64,000 nt of DNA from Burkholderia sp. SRS-46 (GTDB lineage Bacteria; Pseudomonadota; Gammaproteobacteria; Burkholderiales; Burkholderiaceae): contig NZ_PTXL01000006.1 in NCBI RefSeq assembly GCF_004343775.1, forward strand, positions 124,001 to 188,000, given 5' to 3'. Shown here in pieces: positions 33,064-42,596 of the stretch; positions within the stretch are counted from its first letter, which is position 1; each line of letters opens with the position of its first letter. The notes beneath the pieces are model-generated. The model was not told where the DNA came from, did not search any database, and worked only from the letters and a program-made list of their open reading frames with translations. The translations under genes and the position numbers were made by a program.

Positions 33064-34086
33064 CGCACCGCCGGGTGCGAGCGTTTGAAGGAAATCGTCT
33101 ACGGTCGGATAGCGCAACGTCACGCACAATTCGCCCTTGAGCCGGGCGTTGGACAGCCGCCGCGACTCGCGCATGAACGACAGGAGCGTCGGCTCGAGCA
33201 GGCGCTCGGCATCGGCGCGGCTCACGCGCGGCGGCAGCGCCAGGCCGAACGCGTGCGCGACCCGGTCGAAATACTCCCCCATCCGCAGTTCGCTATCGTC
33301 TGACGCGTGCACGGCGCGCGACGGCTTGCCGCGCGCGGCCGCGCGCAGCAGGATCGCCGCGAGGTCGTCGGCGTGGATGTGGTTCGTATAGACGTCGTCT
33401 TCCGGCCAGAGCGCCGGCGTGCCGCGCTCGAGGCGCGCGAGCGGCAGCCGGTTGGCCGCGTAGATGCCGGGGATCCGCACGACGCGTGCCGACAGCACGC
33501 CGCGCGCGGTTGCGGCGCGCAGTTGCCGCTCCGCCGACACCCGACGGAACGCGCGCGGATTGGCCGGCTGCAGCGGGTGCGTCTCGTCGATGCGCGCGCC
33601 GCCACAGTCGCCATATACACCGCTCGTGCTCGCGTAGACGAGCGTGGGCGCGCGAGGCCCCTCGGGTACAATACGCGCTGCCTTGAAACGCGAGCCGGCC
33701 GGCCGTGCCGCGGCACGCTCGCGCCGCAGTCTGCCGTAGGCGGGCGCCGGCTGGGCCGACGCACACCGCGCGGGCGCGGCCAGTGCCGCGACGAGCGCGC
33801 GCGTGCGGCGGTCTTCGGTGCCGTCCGGTTGCGGCGGTGCGAGATGCAGGACCGTGCGCGGCGCCAGGCCCGCGAGGCGCCGCAGCGTCGACGGCCGGTC
33901 GAGGTCGCCGACGATCGGCGTCGCGCCGGCTGTACGCAGTTCGTCGCGACGGGCCGGATGGCTCGTCAGCGCGACGATCCGCAGGTCGGCGCGCCGAGCG
34001 CGCCATTGCTCGACGCAGCGCAGGCCGACGTCGCCACAGCCGACGATCAGCACGCGCGGCCGGCGCAGGATTCGTGTCGCGATCAT
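33046..34086 (-). CDS. NAD-dependent epimerase/dehydratase-like SDR
   Basis: An extended-SDR protein of 346 residues related to E. coli YeeZ. The Rossmann motif RVLIVGCGDVGLRC opens the protein, the catalytic-type segment is VYASTSGVYGDCGGARIDE (Ser, then Tyr), and a C-terminal substrate domain follows. The usual YxxxK is weakly formed, so catalytic activity is uncertain. The start is ATG 34086; the longer frame from 34173 enters the divergent promoter. It is divergent from the flavin reductase with about 105 bp between, and overlaps the small membrane protein gene tail to tail. Confidence 0.8.
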   Translation of the reverse strand: MIATRILRRPRVLIVGCGDVGLRCVEQWRARRADLRIVALTSHPARRDELRTAGATPIVGDLDRPSTLRRLAGLAPRTVLHLAPPQPDGTEDRRTRALVAALAAPARCASAQPAPAYGRLRRERAAARPAGSRFKAARIVPEGPRAPTLVYASTSGVYGDCGGARIDETHPLQPANPRAFRRVSAERQLRAATARGVLSARVVRIPGIYAANRLPLARLERGTPALWPEDDVYTNHIHADDLAAILLRAAARGKPSRAVHASDDSELRMGEYFDRVAHAFGLALPPRVSRADAERLLEPTLLSFMRESRRLSNARLKGELCVTLRYPTVDDFLQTLAPGGASGQRG

Positions 34087-34191
34087 GATGTTTGCAAAAT
34101 CAGTAGCCACCGTTGCGCAGCGCGCAATGGCTTGCATTGTAGCTGCCGTGCGCAACCTGCACGGTCCCCACATATTGTTCTAGTTGGTTCT

Positions 34192-35223
34192 ATGGCATTC
34201 AACGTCACTCTCAAGCAAAGCGGCCGCCAATTCCAGGTCGAGTCGGACGAAACCGTGCTGGCGGCGGCACTGCGCCAGAACATCCATCTACCGTACGGCT
34301 GCAAGAACGGCGCCTGCGGCTCCTGCAAGGGCCAGATCGCATCGGGCCAGGTCGAGCAAGGGCCGCACGCCGCGTCGGCGCTGTCGAACGACGAGCGCAC
34401 CCGCGGCCTCGCGCTGCTGTGCTGCGCGACGGCGCAATGCGATCTCGAGATCGACGTGCGCGAGATCGCCGGCGTCGACGGCGTGCAGGTCAAGAAGCTG
34501 CCGTGCCGGGTCGCCGCGCTCGAGCGCAAGGCCGACGACGTGATCGTGCTGAAGCTGCAGCTGCCGGCCAACGAGCGCCTGCAGTATCTCGCGGGCCAGT
34601 ACATCGAGTTCATCCTGAAGGACGGCTCGCGCCGCAGCTATTCGATGGCGAGCGCGCCGCACGACGAAGGCCCGATCGAGCTGCACATCCGTCACATGCC
34701 CGGCGGCAAGTTCACCGACCACGTGTTCGGCGCGATGAAGGAGCGCGACATCCTGCGCTTCGAAGGCCCGCTCGGCACGTTCTTCCTGCGCGAGGATTCG
34801 GAAAAACCGATCGTGCTGCTCGCGTCGGGCACCGGTTTCGCGCCGATCAAGGCGATCATCGAGCACGTGAAGCACTTCGGCATCACGCGCCCGATGACGC
34901 TCTACTGGGGTGCGCGCCGCAAGAAGGACATCTACCTCGAAGCGCTCGCCGCGCAGTGGGCGGACGAGATGCCGAACTTCAAGTTCGTGCCGGTGCTGTC
35001 CGAGCCGGACGATGCCGATGCGTGGACCGGCCGCACCGGCTTCGTCCATCGCGCGGTGATCGAGGACCTGCCCGACCTGTCCGCGCACCAGGTCTACGCG
35101 TGCGGCGCGCCGGTGATGGTCGAGTCCGCGCAGCGCGACTTCACGCAGCATCACGGCCTGCCGACGGACGAGTTCTACGCCGACTCGTTCACCAGCGCCG
35201 CCGATCTCGCGCACCCGGTCTGA
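34192..35223 (+). CDS. Ferredoxin-fused flavin reductase (CDP-glucoseen reductase-like)
   Basis: The protein has 343 residues. Residues 1-90 are a plant-type [2Fe-2S] ferredoxin with C37, C42, C45 and C77 or C78 (YGCKNGACGSC ... LLCC). Next comes an FAD domain (RRSYSMASAP near 145), then an NAD(P)H domain (GTGFAPIKAII near 219, YACGAPVMVESA near the end). This is the class used as electron-transfer components of oxygenases and of CDP-6-deoxyhexose reduction. No oxygenase gene is near, so the partner is unknown. The gene begins at ATG 34192. Confidence 0.88.
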   Translation: MAFNVTLKQSGRQFQVESDETVLAAALRQNIHLPYGCKNGACGSCKGQIASGQVEQGPHAASALSNDERTRGLALLCCATAQCDLEIDVREIAGVDGVQVKKLPCRVAALERKADDVIVLKLQLPANERLQYLAGQYIEFILKDGSRRSYSMASAPHDEGPIELHIRHMPGGKFTDHVFGAMKERDILRFEGPLGTFFLREDSEKPIVLLASGTGFAPIKAIIEHVKHFGITRPMTLYWGARRKKDIYLEALAAQWADEMPNFKFVPVLSEPDDADAWTGRTGFVHRAVIEDLPDLSAHQVYACGAPVMVESAQRDFTQHHGLPTDEFYADSFTSAADLAHPV

Positions 35224-35280
35224 GCCCGGACGGCCGCCCGCGCCCCGCGGCCGCCGCGCGCATTTGTTGCATTGCGGCGG

Positions 35281-35310
35281 TTTACAGCGGGACGCGGGAT
35301 GCCGTATGCT
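35281..35310 (+). promoter_or_regulatory. Promoter of the argD leader
   Basis: TTTACA (35281-35286), an 18-bp spacer and TATGCT (35305-35310). The expected start of transcription, 6 to 8 nt beyond the -10, falls at 35316-35318, on or next to the ATG of a small reading frame. Confidence 0.55.
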
Positions 35311-35317
35311 TGCGCAC

Positions 35318-35401
35318 ATGAACCGCTTCCTGTCCACTCTCCGACGTCGCCGCTCGCCGCTCCTCCCGGATGCCGCCGGCTCGTCACGGACTCGCGCGTA
35401 A
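35318..35401 (+). CDS. Putative arginine-rich leader peptide of argD
   Basis: A 27-residue open frame, MNRFLSTLRRRRSPLLPDA and so on, ending in TAA. Codons 9-12 are four consecutive arginine codons (cga cgt cgc cgc), and there are seven arginines in all. No Shine-Dalgarno precedes it, but the promoter just upstream would give a transcript that begins at or two bases before the ATG, allowing leaderless translation. Its stop codon lies in a 7-bp hairpin (35396-35402 with 35412-35418), and an intrinsic terminator follows 37 bp later. The pattern is that of an amino-acid attenuator leader. Translation is not shown. Confidence 0.5.
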   Translation: MNRFLSTLRRRRSPLLPDAAGSSRTRA

Positions 35402-35438
35402 CCCTCACCCCGTTACGCACAAGCTGTTCGAACCACCC

Positions 35439-35464
35439 AGCCACGGCATCACCGTGGCTTTTTT
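35439..35464 (+). terminator. Intrinsic terminator in the argD leader (possible attenuator)
   Basis: An 8-bp stem agccacgg/ccgtggct (35439-35446 with 35452-35459), a 5-nt loop and six Ts. An upstream segment gtcacgg (35383-35389, inside the leader frame) can pair with ccgtggc (35452-35458), a possible antiterminator. Confidence 0.8.
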
Positions 35465-35505
35465 ATTGCCTGTCTCCCTTTCAACCTTCGCTGGAGTCTG
35501 CTGCC

Positions 35506-36690
35506 ATGCCGCTGAACGATTTTCCGATCGACTCGCTGATGTACATCACGAACCGCCCCGACATCGTGTTCACGCACGGCAAGGGGTCGTGGCTCTACGA
35601 TCACAGCGGCAAGCGCTATCTGGACTTCATCCAGGGCTGGGCGGTCAACAGCCTCGGGCACTGCAACGACGGCGTGGTCGAAGCGCTGAAGACGCAGGCC
35701 GAAAAACTGCTGAACCCGTCGCCGGCGTTCTACAACGAGCCGATGGCGAAACTCGCGGGCCTGCTCACGCAGCACAGCGTGTTCGACAAGGTGTTCTTCA
35801 CGAACAGCGGCGCCGAGGCGAACGAAGGCGCGATCAAGCTCGCGCGCAAGTGGGGCCGCAAGTTCAGGAACGGCGCGTACGAGATCATCACGTTCGACCA
35901 CAGCTTCCACGGCCGCACGCTCGCGACGATGTCGGCGAGCGGCAAGCCGGGCTGGGACACGATCTACGCGCCGCAGGTGCCGGGTTTCCCGAAGGCCGAG
36001 CTGAACAACATCGAGTCGGTCGAGAAGCTGATCGGCGAAAAGACCGTCGCGGTGATGCTCGAGCCGATCCAGGGCGAAGGCGGCGTGATCCCGGCGACGC
36101 GCGAATTCATGCGCGCGCTGCGCGCGCTGACGAAGCAGCACAACCTGCTGCTGATCGTCGACGAGGTGCAGAGCGGCTGCGGCCGCGCGGGCACACTGTT
36201 CGCATACGAGCTCGCCGACATCGCGCCGGACATCATGACGCTCGGCAAGGGCATCGGCAGCGGCGTGCCGCTCGCGGCGCTGCTGTCGACGGCGGACGTC
36301 GCGGTGTTCGAGGCGGGCGACCAGGGCGGCACCTACAACGGCAACCCGCTGATGACGGCGGCCGGCTATTCGGTGATCTCGCAGCTCGTCGCGCCGGGCT
36401 TCCTCGAAGGCGTGCGCGCGCGCGGCGAATACCTGAAGCGCAAGCTGCTCGAGCTGTCGGAAGAGCGCGGCTTCGAAGGCGAGCGCGGCGAGGGCCTGTT
36501 GCGCGCGCTGCTGCTCGGCAAGGACATCGGCCCGCAGATCGTCGAGAAGGCGCGCGACATGGGACCGGACGGCCTGCTGCTGAACGCGGCGCGCCCGAAC
36601 CTGCTGCGCTTCATGCCCGCGCTGAACGTCACGACCGAGGAAATCGACCAGATGATGGCGATGCTGCGGTCGATTCTCGACACGCTCTGA
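35506..36690 (+). CDS. argD: Acetylornithine aminotransferase-type class III transaminase
   Basis: The protein has 394 residues and is PLP-dependent. Motifs: TNSGAEANEGAIKLAR (99-114), FDHSFHGRTLATMSASG, LIVDEVQSGCGR with D219 on the pyridine nitrogen, and TLGKGIGSGVPL with the PLP lysine K248. ArgD converts N-acetylglutamate semialdehyde to N-acetylornithine in arginine synthesis. The catabolic paralogue AstC and omega-amino transaminases are similar, so the symbol is probable, not certain. The start is ATG 35506 with GGAG upstream. A terminator lies 42 bp before the start and no promoter is seen between them, which implies read-through control. Confidence 0.85.
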   Translation: MPLNDFPIDSLMYITNRPDIVFTHGKGSWLYDHSGKRYLDFIQGWAVNSLGHCNDGVVEALKTQAEKLLNPSPAFYNEPMAKLAGLLTQHSVFDKVFFTNSGAEANEGAIKLARKWGRKFRNGAYEIITFDHSFHGRTLATMSASGKPGWDTIYAPQVPGFPKAELNNIESVEKLIGEKTVAVMLEPIQGEGGVIPATREFMRALRALTKQHNLLLIVDEVQSGCGRAGTLFAYELADIAPDIMTLGKGIGSGVPLAALLSTADVAVFEAGDQGGTYNGNPLMTAAGYSVISQLVAPGFLEGVRARGEYLKRKLLELSEERGFEGERGEGLLRALLLGKDIGPQIVEKARDMGPDGLLLNAARPNLLRFMPALNVTTEEIDQMMAMLRSILDTL

Positions 36691-36703
36691 CGCGCTCCGC
36701 GCG

Positions 36704-37159
36704 ATGGATGCCGCCACCGATGACGTTGCGATCCGTCCGTTCGATCGCGCCGATACCGACGCCGTGCTCGCGCTCTGGCGCGACGCGTTCCCGCAGTACA
36801 GCGCGGCGGACGCGGCGCCGCACCGCGATCCGCTGCGCTCGATCGAGCTGAAGCTCGCCACGCAGCCCGAGCTGTTCTTCGTCGCGCTCAGCGGCGCGCG
36901 CGTCGTCGGCACGCTGATGGCGGGCTTCGACGGACATCGCGGCTGGCTCTACTCGTTCGGCGTCGCCAGCGATGCGCGCCGGCTCGGCGTCGGCCGCGCG
37001 CTGATCGCGCATGCGGAAGCCGCGCTTGCCGCGCGCGGCTGCCTGAAGGTCAACCTGCAGGTGCTGCCCGGCAATGACGCCGCATGCCGTTTCTATGCGG
37101 CGCTCGGCTACCGCGTCGAGGAACGCATCTCGTTCGGCAAGCAGCTGCCGGCAACGTAG
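36704..37159 (+). CDS. GNAT-family acetyltransferase
   Basis: The protein has 151 residues, one GNAT domain. The acetyl-CoA loop is SDARRLGVGRALIAHAEAAL (about 87-106), with the family C-terminal NLQVLPGNDAACRFYAALGYRVEERISFGK resembling YpeA (motif in parts: NLQVLPGNDAA, FYAALGYRVEE). The substrate is unknown. It begins 13 bp after the aminotransferase stop, so it is likely cotranscribed. RimI-like protein or small-molecule acetylation are both possible. Confidence 0.85.
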   Translation: MDAATDDVAIRPFDRADTDAVLALWRDAFPQYSAADAAPHRDPLRSIELKLATQPELFFVALSGARVVGTLMAGFDGHRGWLYSFGVASDARRLGVGRALIAHAEAALAARGCLKVNLQVLPGNDAACRFYAALGYRVEERISFGKQLPAT

Positions 37160-37173
37160 CGCAAACCGGCCGG

Positions 37174-37210
37174 CGAAAAAAAGGCCGCCACGGCAAACCG
37201 TGGCGGCCTT
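37174..37210 (-). terminator. Terminator of the liv operon
   Basis: A 13-bp stem aaggccgccacgg/ccgtggcggcctt (37181-37210), with a run of Ts on the minus strand after the hairpin. It may also slow plus-strand transcription from the GNAT gene. Confidence 0.8.
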
Positions 37211-37265
37211 CCGAACGTCCGTTGCGTGTCGCCCGCGGCGACGCGCAACGGCCCCGCTCATTCAC

Positions 37266-37981
<716 letters not shown>

Positions 37982-37982
<1 letters not shown>

Positions 37983-38758
37983 CAGTGCACCCCTGCGCCG
38001 AGATATGCCTCAATCACCTTCGGATTCTTCTGCACGTCCTGCGGCAGACCCTCGGCGATCACCTTGCCGTAATCGAGCACCGTCATCCGGTTGCACAATC
38101 CCATCACGAGCTTCACGTCGTGCTCGATCAGCAGGATCGTGCGGCCGTCCGAGCGGATCTTGTCGAGCAGGCGCGTCAGTTCCACTTTCTCCGTCGCATT
38201 CATGCCCGCCGCCGGCTCGTCCAGCGCGAGCAGCTTCGGATCGGTCGCCAGCGCGCGTGCGATCTCCAGCCGGCGCTGGTGGCCGTACGACAGGTTGCGC
38301 GACGTGTAGTCCGCGTACTGCAGCACGCCGACGTATTCGAGCAGCTCGATCGCGCGTTCCTTGATCTCGCGTTCCTCCTGGCGTTCCGCCGGCGTCTGGA
38401 ACACCGCGCCCAGCAGGCCGTGCTTGGTCCGCACGTGGCGGCCCACCATCACGTTCTCCAGCGCGGTCATCCCGCCGAACAGGCGGATGTTCTGGAACGT
38501 ACGCGCGATGCCCGTCTTCGCGACCTGGTGCACCGCGGTCGGCTTGTATTCCGCGCCGTCCAGCCTGAACTCGCCGGAGTCCGGCGTGTAGAGGCCCGTG
38601 ATCACGTTGAAGAACGTCGTCTTGCCGGCGCCGTTCGGGCCGATCAGGCCGTAGATCTCGCCTTCCTTGATCTCGAGGCCGACGTCGGACAGCGCCTGCA
38701 AGCCGCCGAAGCGCTTGTTCACGCCTTTGACGGACAGTCGGATTTGCTTGTCGCTCAT
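37982..38758 (-). CDS. livG: Branched-chain amino acid ABC transporter ATPase LivG
   Basis: The ATPase has 258 residues from ATG 38758 (MSDKQIRLSVKGVNKRFGG). Walker A GPNGAGKTT, the LivG-type insertion GIARTFQNIRLFGGMTALENVMVG, signature LSYGHQRRLEIARAL and Walker B LLALDEPAAGMN are all present. It pairs with LivF on the LivHM membrane core. It starts 28 bp after livM. A longer frame upstream overlaps livM and is rejected. Confidence 0.95.
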
Positions 38759-38786
38759 GTGTGTTTCTCCTTCCGCTGTCAGTCCG

Positions 38787-39953
38787 TTACGCGCGCGCCG
38801 ACTTGGCGCTGCGCTTCGCCAGTTTCGCGATCTTGTCCTCATGCTTCGGCGCCGGCCACAGGCCTTCCGAGCGGTACAGCATGATGACCACCATCGCGAG
38901 GCCGTACAGCGCCTGACGGATCACTTCGGTGTCGACGATGTCATGACCGAACAGCGCATGCTGCAGCGGGCTCATCGTCGAACGCAGGAATTCCGGGAAG
39001 ATCGCGAGCAGCACCGCGCCGAGGATCACGCCCGGGATGTGGCCCATGCCGCCCAGCACCACGCAGGCCAGCACCACGATCGATTCCCAGAACGTGAACG
39101 ATTCCGGCGACACGAAGCCCTGGAACGAACCGAACATCGCGCCCGACAGGCCGCCGAACGACGCGCCCATCGCGAACGCGAGCAGCTTCACGTTGCGGGT
39201 GTTGATGCCCATCGCCTTCGCCGCGATCTCGTCCTCGCGGATCGCCGCCCATGCGCGGCCGATGCGCGAGTGCTGCAGGCGCGTACACGTCCAGATCACC
39301 AGCAGCGCGCACAGCACGAACAGGTAGTAGTACATGTACACCGACGGCAGCTGGATGCCGAACAGCGAGTGCGTCTGCGACAGGTTGAAGCCCGCGACCT
39401 GCACCGGATCGATCCCCGTGATCCCCTTCGGGCCGTTGGTGATGTTCACCGGACGGTCGAGGTTGTTCATGAAGATCCGCACGATTTCACCGAAGCCGAG
39501 CGTGACGATCGCGAGGTAGTCGCCGCGCAGGCGCAGCGTCGGCGCGCCGAGCAGGATCCCGAACATCGCGGCGATCGCCATCGCGATCGGCACGATGATC
39601 AGGAACGGCACGTGCAGGCCGCCGGGCGCGAGCTGCGCGATCCACTCGAACTGCGTCGCCAGGTGCGGCGAGCTCAGCAGCGCCGCGGTATAGGCGCCCA
39701 CCGCATAGAACGCGATGTAGCCGAGGTCCAGCAGGCCGGCGAAGCCGACCACCACGTTCAGGCCGAGCGCGAGCATCACGTACAGCATCGCGAAGTCGAG
39801 CACGCGGACCCAGTAGTTGCCGCCCGCCGCACCGATGATGATCGGCGCGGCAATCACGAACGCCGCGGTGAGGACGCCGATGGTGACGGTCTTCGCGGTG
39901 TTGCGTTCTTCGACGAGGGTCGTCGAGGTTTCAATCGGTTGAATGGATGTCAT
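38787..39953 (-). CDS. livM: Branched-chain amino acid ABC transporter permease LivM
   Basis: The permease has 388 residues and about ten membrane helices. Typical LivM segments are VGFAGLLDLGYIAFYAVGAY, LRLRGDYLAIVTLGFGEI and the EAA-like loop IGRAWAAIREDEIAAKAMGIN. A Lys/Ala-rich basic tail (KHEDKIAKLAKRSAKSARA) extends beyond the last helix. It follows livH by 18 bp. Confidence 0.95.
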   Translation of the reverse strand: MTSIQPIETSTTLVEERNTAKTVTIGVLTAAFVIAAPIIIGAAGGNYWVRVLDFAMLYVMLALGLNVVVGFAGLLDLGYIAFYAVGAYTAALLSSPHLATQFEWIAQLAPGGLHVPFLIIVPIAMAIAAMFGILLGAPTLRLRGDYLAIVTLGFGEIVRIFMNNLDRPVNITNGPKGITGIDPVQVAGFNLSQTHSLFGIQLPSVYMYYYLFVLCALLVIWTCTRLQHSRIGRAWAAIREDEIAAKAMGINTRNVKLLAFAMGASFGGLSGAMFGSFQGFVSPESFTFWESIVVLACVVLGGMGHIPGVILGAVLLAIFPEFLRSTMSPLQHALFGHDIVDTEVIRQALYGLAMVVIMLYRSEGLWPAPKHEDKIAKLAKRSAKSARA

Positions 39954-39971
39954 GTTCTTGCTCCCCTTCCG

Positions 39972-40922
39972 TTACGCGCGATCCGCGACCCGTTCGCCCA
40001 GCAGGCCCGACGGACGGAACACCAGCACGATGATCAGCACGATGAATGCGAACACGTCCTGGTAGTTGCTGCCGAACACGCCACCCGTCAGATTGCCGAT
40101 GTAGCCCGCGCCGAGCTGCTCGATCAGGCCGAGCACGATGCCGCCGACCATGGCGCCGCCGAGGTTGCCGATGCCGCCCAGCACCGCGGCCGTGAACGCC
40201 TTCATGCCCGGGATGAAGCCCATGTAGAAGTGCACGTTGCCGTATTCCGACGCGATCATCACGCCCGCCAGCGCGGCGAGCGCCGAGCCGATCATGAAGG
40301 TCGCCGAGATCACGAAGTTCGGGTTCACGCCCATCAGGCTCGCGGTGTTCGGGCTTTCGGCGATCGCGCGCATCGCGCGGCCGAGCTTGGTCTTGTGCAC
40401 GAGCAGCAGCAGGCCGCCCATCACGAAGAACGCGACGGCGATGATCACGATTTCCGTCATCGAGATCACGGCGCCCGGCGTCGTGTCGGTCGACTTGATC
40501 ACGTTGATCGGGTCGGTCGGCAGCAGCTGCGGGAACGGCAGCGGGTTGCGCGACCAGATGATCATCGCGGCGGTCTGCAGCAGGATCGACACGCCGATCG
40601 CGGTGATCAGCGGCGCGAGGCGCGGCGCGCGGCGCAGCGGCCGGTACGCAACCCGCTCGATCGTGTAGCCCACGCACGCACAGACGATCGCGGCGATACC
40701 CAGGCCAATCGTCAGCGTCGCGACGTTGCCAAGTTCGGGGAAGTGGTTCTGCAGCACGGTGATCGCCGACAGCGCGACCATCGCGCCGATCATCAGAACG
40801 TCGCCGTGTGCGAAGTTGATGATGCCGAGAATGCCGTACACCATCGTGTAGCCCAACGCGATGATGGCGTAGACACTGCCGAGCACCAGCCCGTTGAGGA
40901 TCTGCTGGACGAAGATATCCAT
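39972..40922 (-). CDS. livH: Branched-chain amino acid ABC transporter permease LivH
   Basis: The permease has 316 residues with the LivH beginning MDIFVQQILNGLVLGSVYA and IALGYTMVYGILGIINFAHG, and the loop GRAMRAIAESPNTASLMGVN that meets the ATPases. It is first in the livH-M-G-F run. The binding lipoprotein gene lies just upstream but is separated by a 211-bp gap with a terminator-like hairpin. Confidence 0.95.
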   Translation of the reverse strand: MDIFVQQILNGLVLGSVYAIIALGYTMVYGILGIINFAHGDVLMIGAMVALSAITVLQNHFPELGNVATLTIGLGIAAIVCACVGYTIERVAYRPLRRAPRLAPLITAIGVSILLQTAAMIIWSRNPLPFPQLLPTDPINVIKSTDTTPGAVISMTEIVIIAVAFFVMGGLLLLVHKTKLGRAMRAIAESPNTASLMGVNPNFVISATFMIGSALAALAGVMIASEYGNVHFYMGFIPGMKAFTAAVLGGIGNLGGAMVGGIVLGLIEQLGAGYIGNLTGGVFGSNYQDVFAFIVLIIVLVFRPSGLLGERVADRA

Positions 40923-41093
40923 TTAAAGCTCCTTGGCCCGTGCTGCCGGATGAAGCTGCGCCTCGCGGGTAAGCGAGGAATCACGCCATCTCGACGACAC
41001 TGCGGGTACTAAAAAAGACCGGTAAGGGTTGATCGTCCCGGCGTGCGCCGCCCGGCCTGTACGGCCGGACCTGCCGCCGGAGCGGATACAGAA

Positions 41094-41119
41094 ACGGCAC
41101 CGCACTGTTTCGGTGCCGT
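41094..41119 (-). terminator. Terminator or attenuating hairpin between the binding-protein gene and livH
   Basis: Stem acggcaccg/cggtgccgt (41094-41119) is followed on the minus strand by ttctgt, a weak T-tract. A partial terminator would let the binding protein be made in excess over the permease. The remaining gap to livH (40923-41093) shows no gene. Confidence 0.5.
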
Positions 41120-41133
41120 CACGAGTCCTGTCG

Positions 41134-42327
41134 CTACATCTTCACGACATCGAGGACGGTTTTCTTGGTCTCCTTGAAGTCGTAGAGCGTAATTGCCCCC
41201 TCTTTCAGATCGCCGTTCGGGGCGAATGCGATATGACCGATCACCCCGCGGTAATCGGTCGACGGCATCGCAGCCAGCACCTTGGACGCGTCGGTCGAGT
41301 TGGCGCGCTTCATTGCGTCGACGATCACGTAGACGGCGTCGTACGTGAACGGCGCGTAGATCTGCACCGGCGTGTGGAAGCGGTCTTCGTACTTCTTCTC
41401 GAAATCCGCCCCGTTCTCCATCCGCGACAGGGCGAGCCCCGCCTCCGAACAGATCAGGTTCCGCACCGCGTTGCCCGCGAGCTCGACCACCTTGTCGGTA
41501 CACACACCGTCGCCGCCAAGGATTTTTGCTCCGATACCGAGCGCCATCGCCTGCTTCGCAAACGGGCCGCCCGTTGCGTCCATGCCGCCGTACATGATCA
41601 CGTCGGGATGGTCGCGCTTGATCTTCGTCAGGATCGCCTTGAAATCCGTCGCGCGGTCGTTGGTCGCTTCGCGCGCGACGATCTGTCCGCCCGCCGCCGT
41701 GACGGTCTTCGCGAATTCATCGGCAAGGCCCTTGCCGTATGCGGTCGCATCGTCGACGACCGCGAAGCGCTTCGCGTGGAGCGCATGCAACGCGTAGTTG
41801 GCGAGCGCAGGGCCTTGCTGCGCATCGGTCGCCACCACGCGGTAGGTGGTCTTGAACCCCTGCTTCGTATAGTCGGGATTGGTCGAGGAAGGTGAAATCT
41901 GCACGATGCCTGCGTCGCTGTAAATTTTCGACGCCGGGATCGACACCCCCGAATTGAGGTGTCCCACCACGGCCACGACCCGGTCGTCGATCAATTTCTG
42001 CGCAACCTGCGTGCCTGTTTTCGGATCCGCCGCATCGTCCTCGGCCACCAGCTCCAGCCGCACCGGATGCGCATCGATCGTCAGGCCATGCGCGTTGATT
42101 TCCTCGACCGCCAAACGTGCCCCGTTTTCATTGTCCTTGCCAAGATGCGCGATGCTGCCCGTCAGCGGGGCTGCATGGCCGATCTTGACGACGCGCACGT
42201 CGCTGGCCGGCGGTGCCGCGGACGCCGCAGCCTCCTTGCCCGCCCCGTCGTCGCTCTTTTTGCTGCAGGCGGCAAGCATTGCAACCGCTGCGGCGACGGA
42301 CACGGCGTAAGCCAACTTCACATGCAT
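41134..42327 (-). CDS. livK: Branched-chain amino acid-binding lipoprotein
   Basis: The protein has 397 residues. The signal ends with lipobox LAAC followed by SKKSDDGAGKEAAASA, so it is lipid-anchored, unusual for the enteric family but common in Burkholderia. The mature domain is a type I binding protein (KIGHAAPLTGSIAHLGKDNENG, VVGHLNSGVSIPAS, YAPFTYDAVYVIVDAM). The start is ATG 42327 with GGAGA about eight bases upstream; the longer frame lacks a Shine-Dalgarno. It delivers ligand to LivHMGF, encoded downstream. Confidence 0.9.
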   Translation of the reverse strand: MHVKLAYAVSVAAAVAMLAACSKKSDDGAGKEAAASAAPPASDVRVVKIGHAAPLTGSIAHLGKDNENGARLAVEEINAHGLTIDAHPVRLELVAEDDAADPKTGTQVAQKLIDDRVVAVVGHLNSGVSIPASKIYSDAGIVQISPSSTNPDYTKQGFKTTYRVVATDAQQGPALANYALHALHAKRFAVVDDATAYGKGLADEFAKTVTAAGGQIVAREATNDRATDFKAILTKIKRDHPDVIMYGGMDATGGPFAKQAMALGIGAKILGGDGVCTDKVVELAGNAVRNLICSEAGLALSRMENGADFEKKYEDRFHTPVQIYAPFTYDAVYVIVDAMKRANSTDASKVLAAMPSTDYRGVIGHIAFAPNGDLKEGAITLYDFKETKKTVLDVVKM

Positions 42328-42542
42328 CAAATAGGTCTCCCGCGCCTTGCCAAAACCAGGTTCCACGACCGCTCAGCCATGAAAACGGGCGAATTGTAAC
42401 TCCATTTATAGGACGCCAATATTCCTGATTTGATGGGGTTTTCCTGCATTGCAACCAAATTCGAGACAGGGTTTTGGCAATGCGGAGCAACCCGGTTGCT
42501 CCCTCCACGGGAAGGCAGGTTGCGATTGCGCCCGCGAAGGGC

Positions 42543-42569
42543 AAAAAAAAGCGCGCCCAACGGGCGCGC
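42543..42569 (-). terminator. Terminator after ispH
   Basis: Stem gcgcgccc/gggcgcgc (42551-42569) with a 3-nt loop, followed on the minus strand by eight Ts. The rest of 42328-42542, upstream of livK, shows no gene; it should hold the livK promoter. Confidence 0.85.
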
Positions 42570-42596
42570 CTCGGTAATGCAATGATTCTGAAAGGA

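Noticed and set aside
38667..41012. A 781-codon plus-strand frame across livG-livM-livH
   Set aside because: It is the antisense of three well-recognised transporter genes; its His/Arg/Asp repeat look comes from the codon bias of the real strand.
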